NCBI GenBank assembly: GCA_958403605.1
Contig: CATXYA010000001.1
Span: 1 to 26,681 of the forward strand
DNA: 26,681 nucleotides
Origin: an uncultured Oscillospiraceae bacterium
GTDB taxonomy: Bacteria > Bacillota > Clostridia > Oscillospirales > Ruminococcaceae
Reading direction: 5' to 3'
Program-made: the position numbers and the translations under genes
Notes under the pieces: generated by a model
Database searches by the model: none
What the model saw: only the letters and a program-made list of their open reading frames with translations
Told to the model about the DNA's origin: nothing
Shown: piece after piece, positions 15,087 through 22,537 of the stretch
Position numbering within the stretch: the first letter of the stretch is position 1
Layout: every line of letters starts with the position of its first letter

Positions 15087-15166
15087 GTCCGATCCGCCAA
15101 AAAAGGGCCGCCAATGTTTCCATATTGACGGTTTTTCCGGCGCCTTGTTGAATTCGAGAAGAGAAA

Positions 15167-15196
15167 TTGATATTGTTAAACAGAGAGCGCAATAAT
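15167..15196 (+). promoter_or_regulatory. Candidate sigma-A promoter upstream of the LuxR gene
   Basis: TTGATA (15167-15172), an 18-nt spacer and AATAAT (15191-15196) each match consensus in 5 of 6 positions. If used, transcription would begin about 260 nt before the LuxR start codon and pass through three hairpins. Confidence 0.45.
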
Positions 15197-15275
15197 TGTC
15201 AAGCGCGGGAAAACCGCGTTGTCTGCCCAGGAAATATTTTCCTTTGTCCGGCACCAGCCCGGCCTCTTCGCGCTT

Positions 15276-15292
15276 ATGGTATAATAACCTCA
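15276..15292 (+). promoter_or_regulatory. Extended -10 element, copy 1 of a repeated 17-mer
   Basis: ATGGTATAATAACCTCA contains a perfect extended -10 (TGGTATAAT). A near-identical copy differing at one base lies 114 bp downstream. No good -35 precedes it, which fits an extended -10 promoter. It sits 172 nt or more before the LuxR start. Confidence 0.55.
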
Positions 15293-15293
15293 C

Positions 15294-15323
15294 GGCGTTC
15301 CCAAAATCAAAGATTTTGACGCC
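15294..15323 (+). promoter_or_regulatory. Leader hairpin just downstream of the first extended -10
   Basis: GGCGT (15294-15298) pairs with ACGCC (15319-15323), and CAAAATC (15302-15308) with GATTTTG (15312-15318), leaving a 3-nt loop and a 3-nt bulge. It would form at the very 5' end of a transcript from the upstream extended -10. Confidence 0.5.
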
Positions 15324-15343
15324 TGAGAGAACATTGAACCATG

Positions 15344-15368
15344 CAAAACCGCAGCGAGTGCGGTTTTG
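15344..15368 (+). terminator. Terminator-like or attenuator hairpin between the two extended -10 copies
   Basis: CAAAACCGCA (15344-15353), a 5-nt loop and TGCGGTTTTG (15359-15368) form a 10-bp perfect stem. The distal arm ends in only four T's followed by G, so termination would be partial. It lies between the two repeated -10 elements and could attenuate the upstream promoter. Confidence 0.55.
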
Positions 15369-15389
15369 TCGTGGCCGCTGTGCGGCGTC

Positions 15390-15406
15390 ATGGTAGAATA
15401 ACCTCA
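15390..15406 (+). promoter_or_regulatory. Extended -10 element, copy 2 of a repeated 17-mer
   Basis: ATGGTAGAATAACCTCA, one base different from the copy at 15276-15292, gives TGGTAGAAT, an extended -10 one step from consensus. A start here would leave a leader of about 60 nt before the LuxR TTG codon, a normal length, so this could be the main promoter. Confidence 0.5.
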
Positions 15407-15464
15407 TTGCAGCCGTTGGCACGGGACGCGGGGCCGCCGCCCTGCAGAATAGGAGCGTAGCGAT

Positions 15465-17969
15465 TTGATCCATCAATTTTTGGAACGGGAGCGCATCGGC
15501 CACAAGCTGGAAAAGATCTTCAGTTATCCCCTGTCCATCGTCCACGCCCCCACCGGGTACGGAAAAACGACGGCCATGCGGCTGTTTTTGGAGAAGCACT
15601 CCTGTGCCGCCGCCCGGCTTTCCGTAGCCGAGTGCGGCGACGGCCCGGCTGCCCTGTGGCGGATGCTGGTACAGCGCATGGCGGCGGCGGGCTGGGACGC
15701 GGCAGGCGAGCTGGGACGCATCGGTTACCCCGACGGCAAGGAAAAAACCGCCGCGCTGCTCACCTGTTTCGAGCGCGCGGGCTGGCCCACGCCCTTTTTG
15801 CTGGTGCTGGACGATTTTCAGCAATTTCATGATCCCGGCCTGTTCCACCTCTTCAAAAAGCTGGCGGAGCGTCAGCCGGCGGGGTTCCACATCGTCCTTT
15901 TGACGCGGGACCTCTCTTTTCTCGACGCCGCCGCGCTTTACCAAAAGGGCCTGTGCTTCACGCTGACGGAAAAGGCGCTTCGTTTTACCGCCCCGGAGGT
16001 CTTTCAGTACAGCCAACTGGCGGGGGCGGCGCTCACCGAAGCGCAGGCGCAGGCCGTCAGCGACTATGCGGACGGTTGGATCGGCATGATCTCGCTGATC
16101 CTGGACGGCATGAGCCGCGGTATGCCCATGCAGAAAAACGACACCGTGGAAGAATTTTTGGAGCAAAACATCTATCCCTCTCTGAGCACCGGGGCCCGGG
16201 AAGCCTTGATCCAGCTGTCGATACTGGGGGAATTCCCCCTGCCCCTGGCGGCGTCAGTTTTGCAGACGGACGCCCAAAGCGGTGTGCTGGAGGAGCTGCT
16301 GTACAACGGTGCCGTCATTGTCTACGACGAGTTCCACAAGACCTATCATCTGCAGAATGTGGTGAAGGATTTTCTGGAGGAAAAGGAAAGCTGGCGGCAG
16401 CCGGACCTTTCCCAGAGCCGAAAACGCGCCGGGGAATGGTATCTGCGCCACGGCGACCCCGCCCGTGCCTACCATTACCTGGCCCTGGCGGGCGAACAGG
16501 AAGTGATTTTGGCAGATCTGGACCTGCCCGCGCGGGAGATGGTGCCCAGCGGGCAGTTTGAGCAGATATTGCACATCTTAGGGCAAGTGGAGGAGGAGAC
16601 GCTGCTGGCTTATCCCTGGGCCTGCCTGCGCTGCGGATACGTGTTGGCCCTCTGCGGAGCCAAGGGCGCCTGGGCCCAGGGCTGGGACCTGCTGTTGAAG
16701 CTGGACGAGCGTCTGCAGCGGGAGGGCGGCCAGCCGCGTGAGCGCAGCAGGCTGCGCGGCGAGGCCGAGCTGCTGTGGATGCTGCTGTGCTTCAACCGGC
16801 TGGAGGAGGCGCTGCAGCACGGCAGGCAGGCGAGAAAGTGGCTGCAGGCCAGCCCGTCCCAGATCCTGCTGCGTGGCCACGCCCTTTCCTTCGGCTCGCC
16901 GGAGCTGCTGTACCTCTTCCACACCGAGCGGGGACGCCTGGGCGAAAAGGTGGAGCTGCTGGCCCGGGAGCTGCCGCGCCTGAGCGAGAGCCTGGACGGC
17001 TGCGGCCTGGGGGCCGACTCTGTTCTTTTGGCGGAATACGCCCTGGAGACGGGCAACCTGGAACAGGCGGAGCTGTACGCCTATAAGGGCATTTACAAGG
17101 CCCGCACTGCCGGGCAGCGGGACCTGCTGCTCTGCGCCCATTTCACCCTGTGCCGCCTGGCGCTGTTTGCCGGCAACACGCAGGAGTGCGCCCGCCTTTT
17201 GGACGGGCTCGCGGCGGAGCTGGCGTCCGAAGAGGCGCCGCTGCTGCAGACCGCCTTCCAGCTGTGCCGGGCTTATCTGGCCTGCTGCCGCAGGGAGCCG
17301 CAGGACGCGGCTCCCTGGATCTTGGCGGGGGACCGCGGCGGGCAGACCTTTTATCTTCGGGCCGCTTCTTTTTACGACGTGGTCCGCGGCAAGGTGCTGC
17401 TGGCGGGCGACCCGCTTCAGCTGGAGGCCTTCTGCGAGACGGCGGCGCCGCATTTTCAGCGCTTCGACCTGCAGCTGGGCCTGCTGCACAATCTGCTGCA
17501 CATGGCCGCCGCCAAAAAGGGCCTGGGGGACGCGTTGGGGGCCGGGGGGCTGCTGGAAAAAGCGCTGACGCTGGCTGTTGCGGACCACCGCGTGTCCCCC
17601 TCTGCGGCGGACGGGGAGGCTTTGGTGCCGCAGTCAGAGGTCGTTCCGGCGTGGGGACGGTGGGCCGCGGAGGATGCGGAGCGCAACGTCTTTGAGCTGA
17701 CACGGGGCGAATACCTGGCGGCGCTGCTGAAATTCGCGCACCGCTACAGCGGCGCGCGCACGCCCCAGGAGCAGCGGGCCATCCTCACGGCGCGGGAGCT
17801 GGAGATCCTGGCGCTGCTGGCCCGGGGCTACAAGCACGCCGAGATCAGCAAGCAGCTGTTCATCTCCGTCACCACCGTGCGCTTCCACATCCAAAACATC
17901 TATCAAAAGCTGAACGTCAACAACAAGGTCCTGGCGATCCAGGAGGCAAAAAAAGCGGGGCTGCTTTGA
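15465..17969 (+). CDS. MalT-like LuxR-family ATP-dependent transcriptional activator (LAL type)
   Basis: 834 aa. A STAND-type NTPase occupies the N-terminus: Walker A APTGYGKTT (28-36) and Walker B LLVLDDFQQF (112-121), with LLTRD as a likely sensor motif. A long helical, TPR-like region (about 330-760) with repeated Leu/Ala-rich hairpins follows. The last ~60 residues (774-834) are a LuxR HTH: LTARELEILALLARGYKHAEISKQLFISVTTVRFHIQNIYQKLNV is unmistakable. MalT-type activators bind ATP and an inducer sugar and then oligomerise on DNA. The start is TTG at 15465, about 9 nt after AGGAG; the first residues (MIHQFLERERI) fit the usual beginning of the NTPase domain. It stands directly upstream of, and on the same strand as, the ABC/SIS/kinase operon, which is its likely target. 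A 20-bp terminator follows the stop. Confidence 0.95.
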   Translation: MIHQFLERERIGHKLEKIFSYPLSIVHAPTGYGKTTAMRLFLEKHSCAAARLSVAECGDGPAALWRMLVQRMAAAGWDAAGELGRIGYPDGKEKTAALLTCFERAGWPTPFLLVLDDFQQFHDPGLFHLFKKLAERQPAGFHIVLLTRDLSFLDAAALYQKGLCFTLTEKALRFTAPEVFQYSQLAGAALTEAQAQAVSDYADGWIGMISLILDGMSRGMPMQKNDTVEEFLEQNIYPSLSTGAREALIQLSILGEFPLPLAASVLQTDAQSGVLEELLYNGAVIVYDEFHKTYHLQNVVKDFLEEKESWRQPDLSQSRKRAGEWYLRHGDPARAYHYLALAGEQEVILADLDLPAREMVPSGQFEQILHILGQVEEETLLAYPWACLRCGYVLALCGAKGAWAQGWDLLLKLDERLQREGGQPRERSRLRGEAELLWMLLCFNRLEEALQHGRQARKWLQASPSQILLRGHALSFGSPELLYLFHTERGRLGEKVELLARELPRLSESLDGCGLGADSVLLAEYALETGNLEQAELYAYKGIYKARTAGQRDLLLCAHFTLCRLALFAGNTQECARLLDGLAAELASEEAPLLQTAFQLCRAYLACCRREPQDAAPWILAGDRGGQTFYLRAASFYDVVRGKVLLAGDPLQLEAFCETAAPHFQRFDLQLGLLHNLLHMAAAKKGLGDALGAGGLLEKALTLAVADHRVSPSAADGEALVPQSEVVPAWGRWAAEDAERNVFELTRGEYLAALLKFAHRYSGARTPQEQRAILTARELEILALLARGYKHAEISKQLFISVTTVRFHIQNIYQKLNVNNKVLAIQEAKKAGLL

Positions 17970-17978
17970 GGCCCTATC

Positions 17979-18022
17979 AAAAGTAACAGGGGGATGCCGC
18001 CGGCATCCCCCTGTTACTTTTT
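17979..18022. terminator. Strong bidirectional intrinsic terminator
   Basis: The arms 17979-17998 and 18002-18021 are perfect 20-bp reverse complements around a 3-nt loop (core ACAGGGGGATGCC). They are flanked by AAAA and TTTTT, so the element can work in both directions. It begins 9 nt after the LuxR stop codon and separates the regulator from the operon. Confidence 0.92.
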
Positions 18023-18039
18023 GAAAATGGGCAGGAAAA

Positions 18040-18110
18040 GAAACTGTCAGTTTCGAGAGTTCCCCCGCCGGGCCGCAGCTTGTATAATCAAGATGAAAGT
18101 TGTGCACAAC
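18040..18110 (+). promoter_or_regulatory. Operon promoter region with TATAAT and a 12-bp palindrome
   Basis: A perfect TATAAT lies at 18083-18088 with no recognisable -35 at the proper distance, as expected for an activator-dependent promoter. The 12-bp perfect palindrome GTTGTGCACAAC (18099-18110) covers the predicted transcription start and could be a repressor operator. Further upstream GAAACT-GTC-AGTTTC (18040-18054) is another dyad, well placed for an activator such as the adjacent LuxR protein. The leader to the first start codon is about 120 nt and shows no known riboswitch. Confidence 0.55.
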
Positions 18111-18215
18111 CGTTCGGAAATTTGTTCAAAAAGAATGTTTTCCAGGCTTCCGGTGCCGTGAAAAGCAATATCCGGGCAATTTCCTGCGCCGGAGCCGCAA
18201 AAAAGGAGGTACAAG

Positions 18216-19520
18216 ATGAAAAGGATGAAACGATGGAGCTGCCTGCTGCTGGCGGTATGTCTGCTGGTCTCCCTGGCGGGATGCGGCGGCGCCCCTTCCT
18301 CTGCAAGCGGCGGCGGCACCGCCGCCCCCAAGGACGGTTACGACATCACGGTGTGGCTGTTCCAGGACTGGACGGTGGGCCGCGCCGGGGAGATCTGGAA
18401 CCAGTGGGCGGAAGAATACAAGGCCCTGAACCCCCAGGTGCGCAGCATCACCTACGTGGGCAAGCCCGACACGGAGATCGTGTCCAGCTTCATTGCGGGC
18501 GGCGCATTGCCGGACATCTTCACCATCCAGTTCCAGAACGGAAAAAAGATGGTGGAAAACGCCAAGCTGCTGGACATCCAGCCGTACTATGATGCCGCTG
18601 ACGAAGCGTGGAAGGAGGCCCAAAACGCCACCGCCATGCACGATCTGATGAACAACCCCGCGGGCACGTGCTGGGGCGTCCCCCTGACGGCCAACTGCCA
18701 TCTGCTGTACCGCAACCTGGCCGTGCTGGAGGACTGCGGCATCGACCCCGCCGTGCGCCCCGCGACGCTGGACGAGCTGCTGGACCAGTTTGAACAGGTG
18801 CAGCAGCACGGGTACGACGTGATCCCCGACCTGACCGCCAGCGACTGGATGACCTGCGCCTTCGTGGCGGGCAATCCGGACCTCAAGATCGGCTGGGAAA
18901 ACGGCGAGACCACCATCACCCCTGAGGCGCTGCTGCCGGGCTTTGAATACCTGCAGAAGATCGGGCGCTATTCGGCGGCCTACCTGTTTGAAGACCAGGC
19001 CGCGACGGACGCCTTCACGGGCAACAAGCTGGCCTTCGGCGTGGAGGGACCCTTCTGGAACCCCAACCTGGAAGCGGCTGCCGCGGAAAACCCCGACTTC
19101 CGCTATGACGCCATCCCCGTGCCCTCCCAGGTGGCGGGTGGGCCGTACAGCGCATCCTTCGGCAACGAGTGGGCGGGCGCCGTGGACAGCGGCGACGCGG
19201 GCAAAAACGAAGTGCTTGCCGGATTCCTGCTGTACATCTCCGACACCCCGCAGATGGCCACCTTCTGCAAGGACATGAGCCGCCCGGTGATGAACATGAA
19301 GGCCATGGAGCAGGTGTCCAAGGACCCCGAGGCCCCCTGGCTGCTGGGCATCTGCAACGAGACCATCGAGAACTGCGTCAACCAGGCCGTGCCCTTCCGC
19401 GAGGATTACGGCTGGGAGACCGGCATGGCGGACCAGCTGTTCGGCATCTGGGACGGCAGCGTCACCGACCTGGAGCAGGCGGCGCGGGACGCTGTAGACG
19501 GCATCAACGAATTAGCCTGA
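18216..19520 (+). CDS. ABC-transporter solute-binding lipoprotein (sugar family 1)
   Basis: 434 aa. The signal peptide is lipoprotein-type (RWSCLLLAVCLLVS followed by LAGC), with the modified Cys at residue 23 and a Gly/Ser/Ala linker. The mature part has the family 1 (MalE/UgpB-like) pattern: DITVWLFQDW, WAEEYKALNPQVRSITYVG, SFIAGGALPDIFTIQF, GVPLTANCHLLYRN, ATLDELLDQFEQVQQHG, FTGNKLAFGVEGPFWNP. AGGAGG is 6 nt before the ATG. It is the first gene of the operon and its product is membrane-anchored at the outer face, delivering substrate to the two permeases downstream. Family 1 binders mostly take up oligosaccharides or polyols; the ligand is not evident. A strong intercistronic stem-loop separates it from the permeases, which commonly lets the binding protein be made in excess. 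Confidence 0.94.
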   Translation: MKRMKRWSCLLLAVCLLVSLAGCGGAPSSASGGGTAAPKDGYDITVWLFQDWTVGRAGEIWNQWAEEYKALNPQVRSITYVGKPDTEIVSSFIAGGALPDIFTIQFQNGKKMVENAKLLDIQPYYDAADEAWKEAQNATAMHDLMNNPAGTCWGVPLTANCHLLYRNLAVLEDCGIDPAVRPATLDELLDQFEQVQQHGYDVIPDLTASDWMTCAFVAGNPDLKIGWENGETTITPEALLPGFEYLQKIGRYSAAYLFEDQAATDAFTGNKLAFGVEGPFWNPNLEAAAAENPDFRYDAIPVPSQVAGGPYSASFGNEWAGAVDSGDAGKNEVLAGFLLYISDTPQMATFCKDMSRPVMNMKAMEQVSKDPEAPWLLGICNETIENCVNQAVPFREDYGWETGMADQLFGIWDGSVTDLEQAARDAVDGINELA

Positions 19521-19540
19521 CGGGCCGAAACGGCGGAACA

Positions 19541-19574
19541 GGCCGCAGGGGCGGGGCTCCCGTCCCCTGCGGCC
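19541..19574 (+). promoter_or_regulatory. Intercistronic stem-loop between binding protein and permease genes
   Basis: GGCCGCAGGGG (19541-19551) and CCCCTGCGGCC (19564-19574) form an 11-bp perfect GC-rich stem around 12 nt that can add a further GGG/CCC pairing. There is no T-run, so it is more likely a 3' mRNA stabiliser for the binding-protein message than a full terminator. Confidence 0.65.
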
Positions 19575-19612
19575 GGCCCGCCGCCAGGCGGAAAAGCAGA
19601 GGAGAATGTCAC

Positions 19613-20569
19613 ATGGCTCACAAGAAACAACGATCCGGCGGCCACACCCTCAGGCGCTATGGAAAACATTATCTGGGCCTGGCCCCTTTTATGCTGGTCT
19701 ACGCCGCCTTTATCCTGTGGCCCATGGTCTATGGCCTGATCATGAGCTTTACCGATTGGAGCACCAAGGCCAACCACGCGCCTGTGTTTGTGGGGCTGCA
19801 GAATTTTGCAGAGATCCTGTCCGCCTCCACGCGCTACGGGCGGCGCTTTCTCACCTCGCTGAAAAACCTGTTTTGGTTCGTCCTCATCGCCGTGCCGGCC
19901 AACCTCTGCATCGCGACGCTGCTGTCCCTGGTGGTGAACCAGTTCAAGGGCCGGGCACGGCGCTTTTTCCGCGGGGCGTTTTTCATGCCCTACGTGGCGC
20001 CCTTTTTCCTGGCGACGGGCGTTTGGCTGTGGCTGATGTCCCCCGGCAGCGGCGCGCTGGCGATGCTGTTTGCCAAGCTGGGCATCGGCGCGGACATTTC
20101 GTGGCGCAACACGCCGGGCTATTTCACCGCCCTGCTCGTCATGATCGACCTGTGGCGCGCCATCGGCTTCAACATGATCATCATGACCGCCGGGATGGAG
20201 AACATCCCCTCCGAGCTGTATGAGGCGTCCCGCATCGACGGCGCCAGCACCTTCCAGCAATGGACGCGCATCACGCTGCCCATGCTGGAGCCGGTCCTGT
20301 TTTTCGTGATCGTCAACGGCTTCATCGGGGCCATCCAGGTGTATGACATCCCCTGGGTGCTGTCCAATTCCAGCGCCGTGGCGGTCATCGGCGGCAAAAA
20401 CGCCTTTGCCAGCTACCCGGTCATGGAGATCGTGGGCAACGTGTACTCCGGCAAGGCGGGCAATTTGGGCCGCGCGTGCGCCGAGGGCTTTGTGCTGATG
20501 GCGGTCATTATGGTGATCACGCTCTTCCAGCTTGCCCACCGCGCCAAAAAGATGAAAAGGGAGGAGTGA
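19613..20569 (+). CDS. ABC sugar permease, MalF/UgpA type
   Basis: 318 aa inner-membrane protein with six predicted helices, beginning with a basic cytoplasmic tail (MAHKKQRSGGHTLRRYGKHY) before the first membrane segment LGLAPFMLVYAAFILWPMVYGLIMSF. The EAA loop that contacts the ATPase reads ELYEASRIDGASTFQQWTRITLPML. The start at 19613 is set by GAGGAG 8 nt upstream; other in-frame starts lie within the binding-protein gene. It is followed after 5 nt by the second permease gene. No ATP-binding subunit is encoded here, so a shared MsmX-type ATPase from elsewhere in the genome is likely. Confidence 0.95.
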   Translation: MAHKKQRSGGHTLRRYGKHYLGLAPFMLVYAAFILWPMVYGLIMSFTDWSTKANHAPVFVGLQNFAEILSASTRYGRRFLTSLKNLFWFVLIAVPANLCIATLLSLVVNQFKGRARRFFRGAFFMPYVAPFFLATGVWLWLMSPGSGALAMLFAKLGIGADISWRNTPGYFTALLVMIDLWRAIGFNMIIMTAGMENIPSELYEASRIDGASTFQQWTRITLPMLEPVLFFVIVNGFIGAIQVYDIPWVLSNSSAVAVIGGKNAFASYPVMEIVGNVYSGKAGNLGRACAEGFVLMAVIMVITLFQLAHRAKKMKREE

Positions 20570-20574
20570 CCGCC

Positions 20575-21405
20575 ATGATGAAGCCCACAAGCCGGGCCGC
20601 AAAAATTTTGATCTGGGCCGTGGCCCTGGTCTGGCTGGTCGTCTGCCTGCTGCCCTTTACCCAGCTGATCAGCGTCACCTTTTCCACGTCGGACCGGGGC
20701 ATCGTCTCCACCTTTTACCCCAACTCGCTGACGGCGGGGCTGGAAAACCTGCGGGCCGCGCTGGACCAGACGACCATCATCGCCTCCAGCTTCCAGACCT
20801 TTTTCTACGTCGCGGCCACCATCATCGGCATGCTGCTGGTCTCGGCGCTGGCGGGGTACGAGCTGGCCTGCTTCAATTTCCCCGGCAAAAATGTCATCTT
20901 CCTCGTCATTCTCTCCAGCCTGATGCTGCCGATGATCACCTACATCATCCCGCTTTACCGCTTTGTCTACAACCTGGGGTGGAGCGATACACTGATCGGC
21001 CTGGCGGTGCCGGCCATCCCCTCCGCCTTCGCGGTGTTCATCATCAAGCAGTTTCTGGAATCCATTCCCCGGGACTTGATCGAGGCGGGGCAGATCGACG
21101 GCGCCTCGCACTTCCGCATTTTCTGGCGCATCATCCTGCCGCTGATGGCCACACCGCTTCTGACGGTCACTGTTATTGAATTCATGCAGGTGTGGGGGTC
21201 CTTTTTGTGGCCCACCCTGGTGGCGGGCTCCCGCTGGAAGCCCGTGAGCGTGCTCATTGCCGGGCTGCTGGGCGACGGCTCCTGGCTGGAGGGCCGCGTG
21301 AAGATCGCCGCGCTGCTGATCTCGGGCATCCCTCCGGTGGCCGTTTACCTGTTTTTCCAAAAATATATCGTCGAGGGCATTGCGACCTCGGGGCTGAAAA
21401 GCTGA
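20575..21405 (+). CDS. ABC sugar permease, MalG/UgpE type
   Basis: 276 aa, six predicted helices, the partner of the preceding permease. Typical features are the first helix AAKILIWAVALVWLVVCLLPF, the SALAGYELACFNFPGKN segment, and the EAA loop RDLIEAGQIDGASHFRIFWRIILPLM. The C-terminus VAVYLFFQKYIVEGIATSGLKS matches the usual GxxxGAVKG-like end of MalG-type permeases (here TSGLKS). The start at 20575 is 5 nt after the previous stop, with GGGAGGAG bridging the junction; ATG at 20578 is an alternative. It forms a heterodimeric pore with the upstream permease. Confidence 0.95.
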   Translation: MMKPTSRAAKILIWAVALVWLVVCLLPFTQLISVTFSTSDRGIVSTFYPNSLTAGLENLRAALDQTTIIASSFQTFFYVAATIIGMLLVSALAGYELACFNFPGKNVIFLVILSSLMLPMITYIIPLYRFVYNLGWSDTLIGLAVPAIPSAFAVFIIKQFLESIPRDLIEAGQIDGASHFRIFWRIILPLMATPLLTVTVIEFMQVWGSFLWPTLVAGSRWKPVSVLIAGLLGDGSWLEGRVKIAALLISGIPPVAVYLFFQKYIVEGIATSGLKS

Positions 21406-21427
21406 CCGCAGCCGAAAGGATGAGACC

Positions 21428-22492
21428 ATGGAACATACAATGAAGGATTATATCCAGCAGCAGCCGTCCGTATTGGCGGCGATGCTGCGGGACCGGGCGG
21501 CGCTTGCCGCGCCCTTTGCCGAATTTTTCACTCAGACCCGGCCCGACCGGCTCTATATCGTGGGCAGCGGGACCTCTCAAAACGCCGCGGCGGCAGCCAG
21601 TGCTTTTCTCACCGATCTGCTGCAGATCGAGGTGACGCCCGTCATCCCCACGCGGCTGCCGGCCATTTTCGGCAGCCGGCCCGCGGTGGTCTTTCTCTCG
21701 CAGGGCGGCTCCTCCACCAATATGCTGGCGGCCATGGAGCAGCTGGCGCGATACCCCGCTATTGCCATCACCGGCGAGGCGGCGTGCGAGATCAGCCGCC
21801 GCAGCAAGCTCCACATGCAGATCGGCTGCGGGGAAGAGCTGGCCGGACCCAAAACGCTGGGCTACACCGCCTCGGTGCTGTGCCTGTACCTGTGCGCGCT
21901 GGAGGCGGCCAAGGGCCGCACCATTTCGTCTCAGCGGTATGCGGAAGAAGTTGCGGCCCTGGAGGTCGCCTTCTCTCAGATGCCGGAAAACCTGCGGCGC
22001 TGCCGCCGCTGGCTTGCCCAAAACCAGGAAACGCTGCTGGCCCCAGACCGGTTTTTGTTCGTGGGCCAGGGGACGGGGGCCTTTGCGGCTCAGGAGGCCG
22101 CGCTGAAATTCCTGGAGACCCTTCGCCTGCCCGCCATGGGCTATGAATTCGAGGAATACCTGCACGGGCCGCTGCTGGTGGCGAACTGGACGCTGGGGGG
22201 CCTGCTGTTCCTGACGCAGGACCCCGGCCTCCGGCCCCGCATGGAGGGGCTGGCGCGCTGCCAGGCCGCCGAATGCCCCGCGTTTTTCGCGGTGGCCGGG
22301 CAGCCGGTGGACGGTGTGCCCACGCTGGAGCTGCTCCAGACCGGCAGCAGCACCACGGAGGTATTCGAGTTCATCCTGCCCGCGCAGATGGCGGCGGCCG
22401 ATCTTCCGGCGCGGAAGGGCGTCAGCGAGCATTGCCGGATCGAAGAGCAATTCACCAAGACCTGGCAGACAAAATACGCCGGCGGGCGGTGA
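21428..22492 (+). CDS. Double-SIS-domain sugar-phosphate isomerase/deaminase (GlmS/AgaS/FrlB-like)
   Basis: 354 aa with two SIS domains. The first has YIVGSGTSQNAA (46-50 core) and FLSQGGSSTNML (91-96 core); the second has FVGQGTGAFAAQEAALKFLE (213-217 core) and EFEEYLHGPLL, the acidic/HGP active-site block shared by GlmS-type isomerases, AgaS deaminases and FrlB deglycases. The size fits the COG2222 group. The expected reaction is deamination/isomerisation of an amino-sugar phosphate, or cleavage of a phosphorylated Amadori product to sugar phosphate plus amine. AAAGGA lies 7 nt before the ATG. The kinase that would phosphorylate its substrate is encoded next. A stem-loop (22481-22488 with 22500-22507) spans its stop codon, followed by three CCCCG units. 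Which amino compound is used cannot be read from the sequence. Confidence 0.9.
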   Translation: MEHTMKDYIQQQPSVLAAMLRDRAALAAPFAEFFTQTRPDRLYIVGSGTSQNAAAAASAFLTDLLQIEVTPVIPTRLPAIFGSRPAVVFLSQGGSSTNMLAAMEQLARYPAIAITGEAACEISRRSKLHMQIGCGEELAGPKTLGYTASVLCLYLCALEAAKGRTISSQRYAEEVAALEVAFSQMPENLRRCRRWLAQNQETLLAPDRFLFVGQGTGAFAAQEAALKFLETLRLPAMGYEFEEYLHGPLLVANWTLGGLLFLTQDPGLRPRMEGLARCQAAECPAFFAVAGQPVDGVPTLELLQTGSSTTEVFEFILPAQMAAADLPARKGVSEHCRIEEQFTKTWQTKYAGGR

Positions 22493-22520
22493 GCGGGAAC
22501 GCCCGCCCCGCCCCGCCCCG
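22481..22520 (+). repeat. Stem-loop over the SIS stop codon and CCCCG tandem repeat
   Basis: GGCGGGCG (22481-22488) is the reverse complement of CGCCCGCC (22500-22507), and the TGA stop lies in the loop. CCCCG follows three times in a row (22506-22520) before the kinase ribosome-binding site. It may modulate relative expression of the two genes, or be only a GC-rich slippage-prone spacer. Confidence 0.4.
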
Positions 22521-22537
22521 CGGAAAGAGGTACGCAG

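Larger units (their letters stand above)
14690..15464. other. 775-bp region without a convincing gene; regulatory and terminator-rich
   Basis: Open frames exist on both strands (14771-15151 plus, 126 codons; 14725-15192 minus, 155 codons), but neither has a recognisable domain, and both run through terminator-like hairpins (14783-14803, 14983-15007, 15052-15086), so I do not call them genes. The left half (14804-14982) shows nothing that I can name. The right half (15160-15464) holds a candidate promoter, two copies of a 17-bp extended -10 element and three hairpins leading into the LuxR gene. Another small dyad, CGCGG-GAAAA-CCGCG, is at 15204-15218. Confidence 0.6.

Noticed and set aside
14725..15192. 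Overlapping frames on both strands (126 and 155 codons) in the 775-bp gap
   Set aside because: Neither has a domain or a convincing ribosome-binding site and both pass through perfect terminator hairpins; kept only as an unassigned region.
15039..16166. 375-codon minus-strand frame overlapping the LuxR gene and its leader
   Set aside because: It covers the Walker A region of the LuxR gene on the opposite strand and runs through a strong terminator; no recognisable domain.
17979..18022. 20-bp inverted repeat as a mobile-element end or recombination site
   Set aside because: Its 3-nt loop, A/T-run flanks and position 9 nt after a stop codon fit an intrinsic terminator fully.
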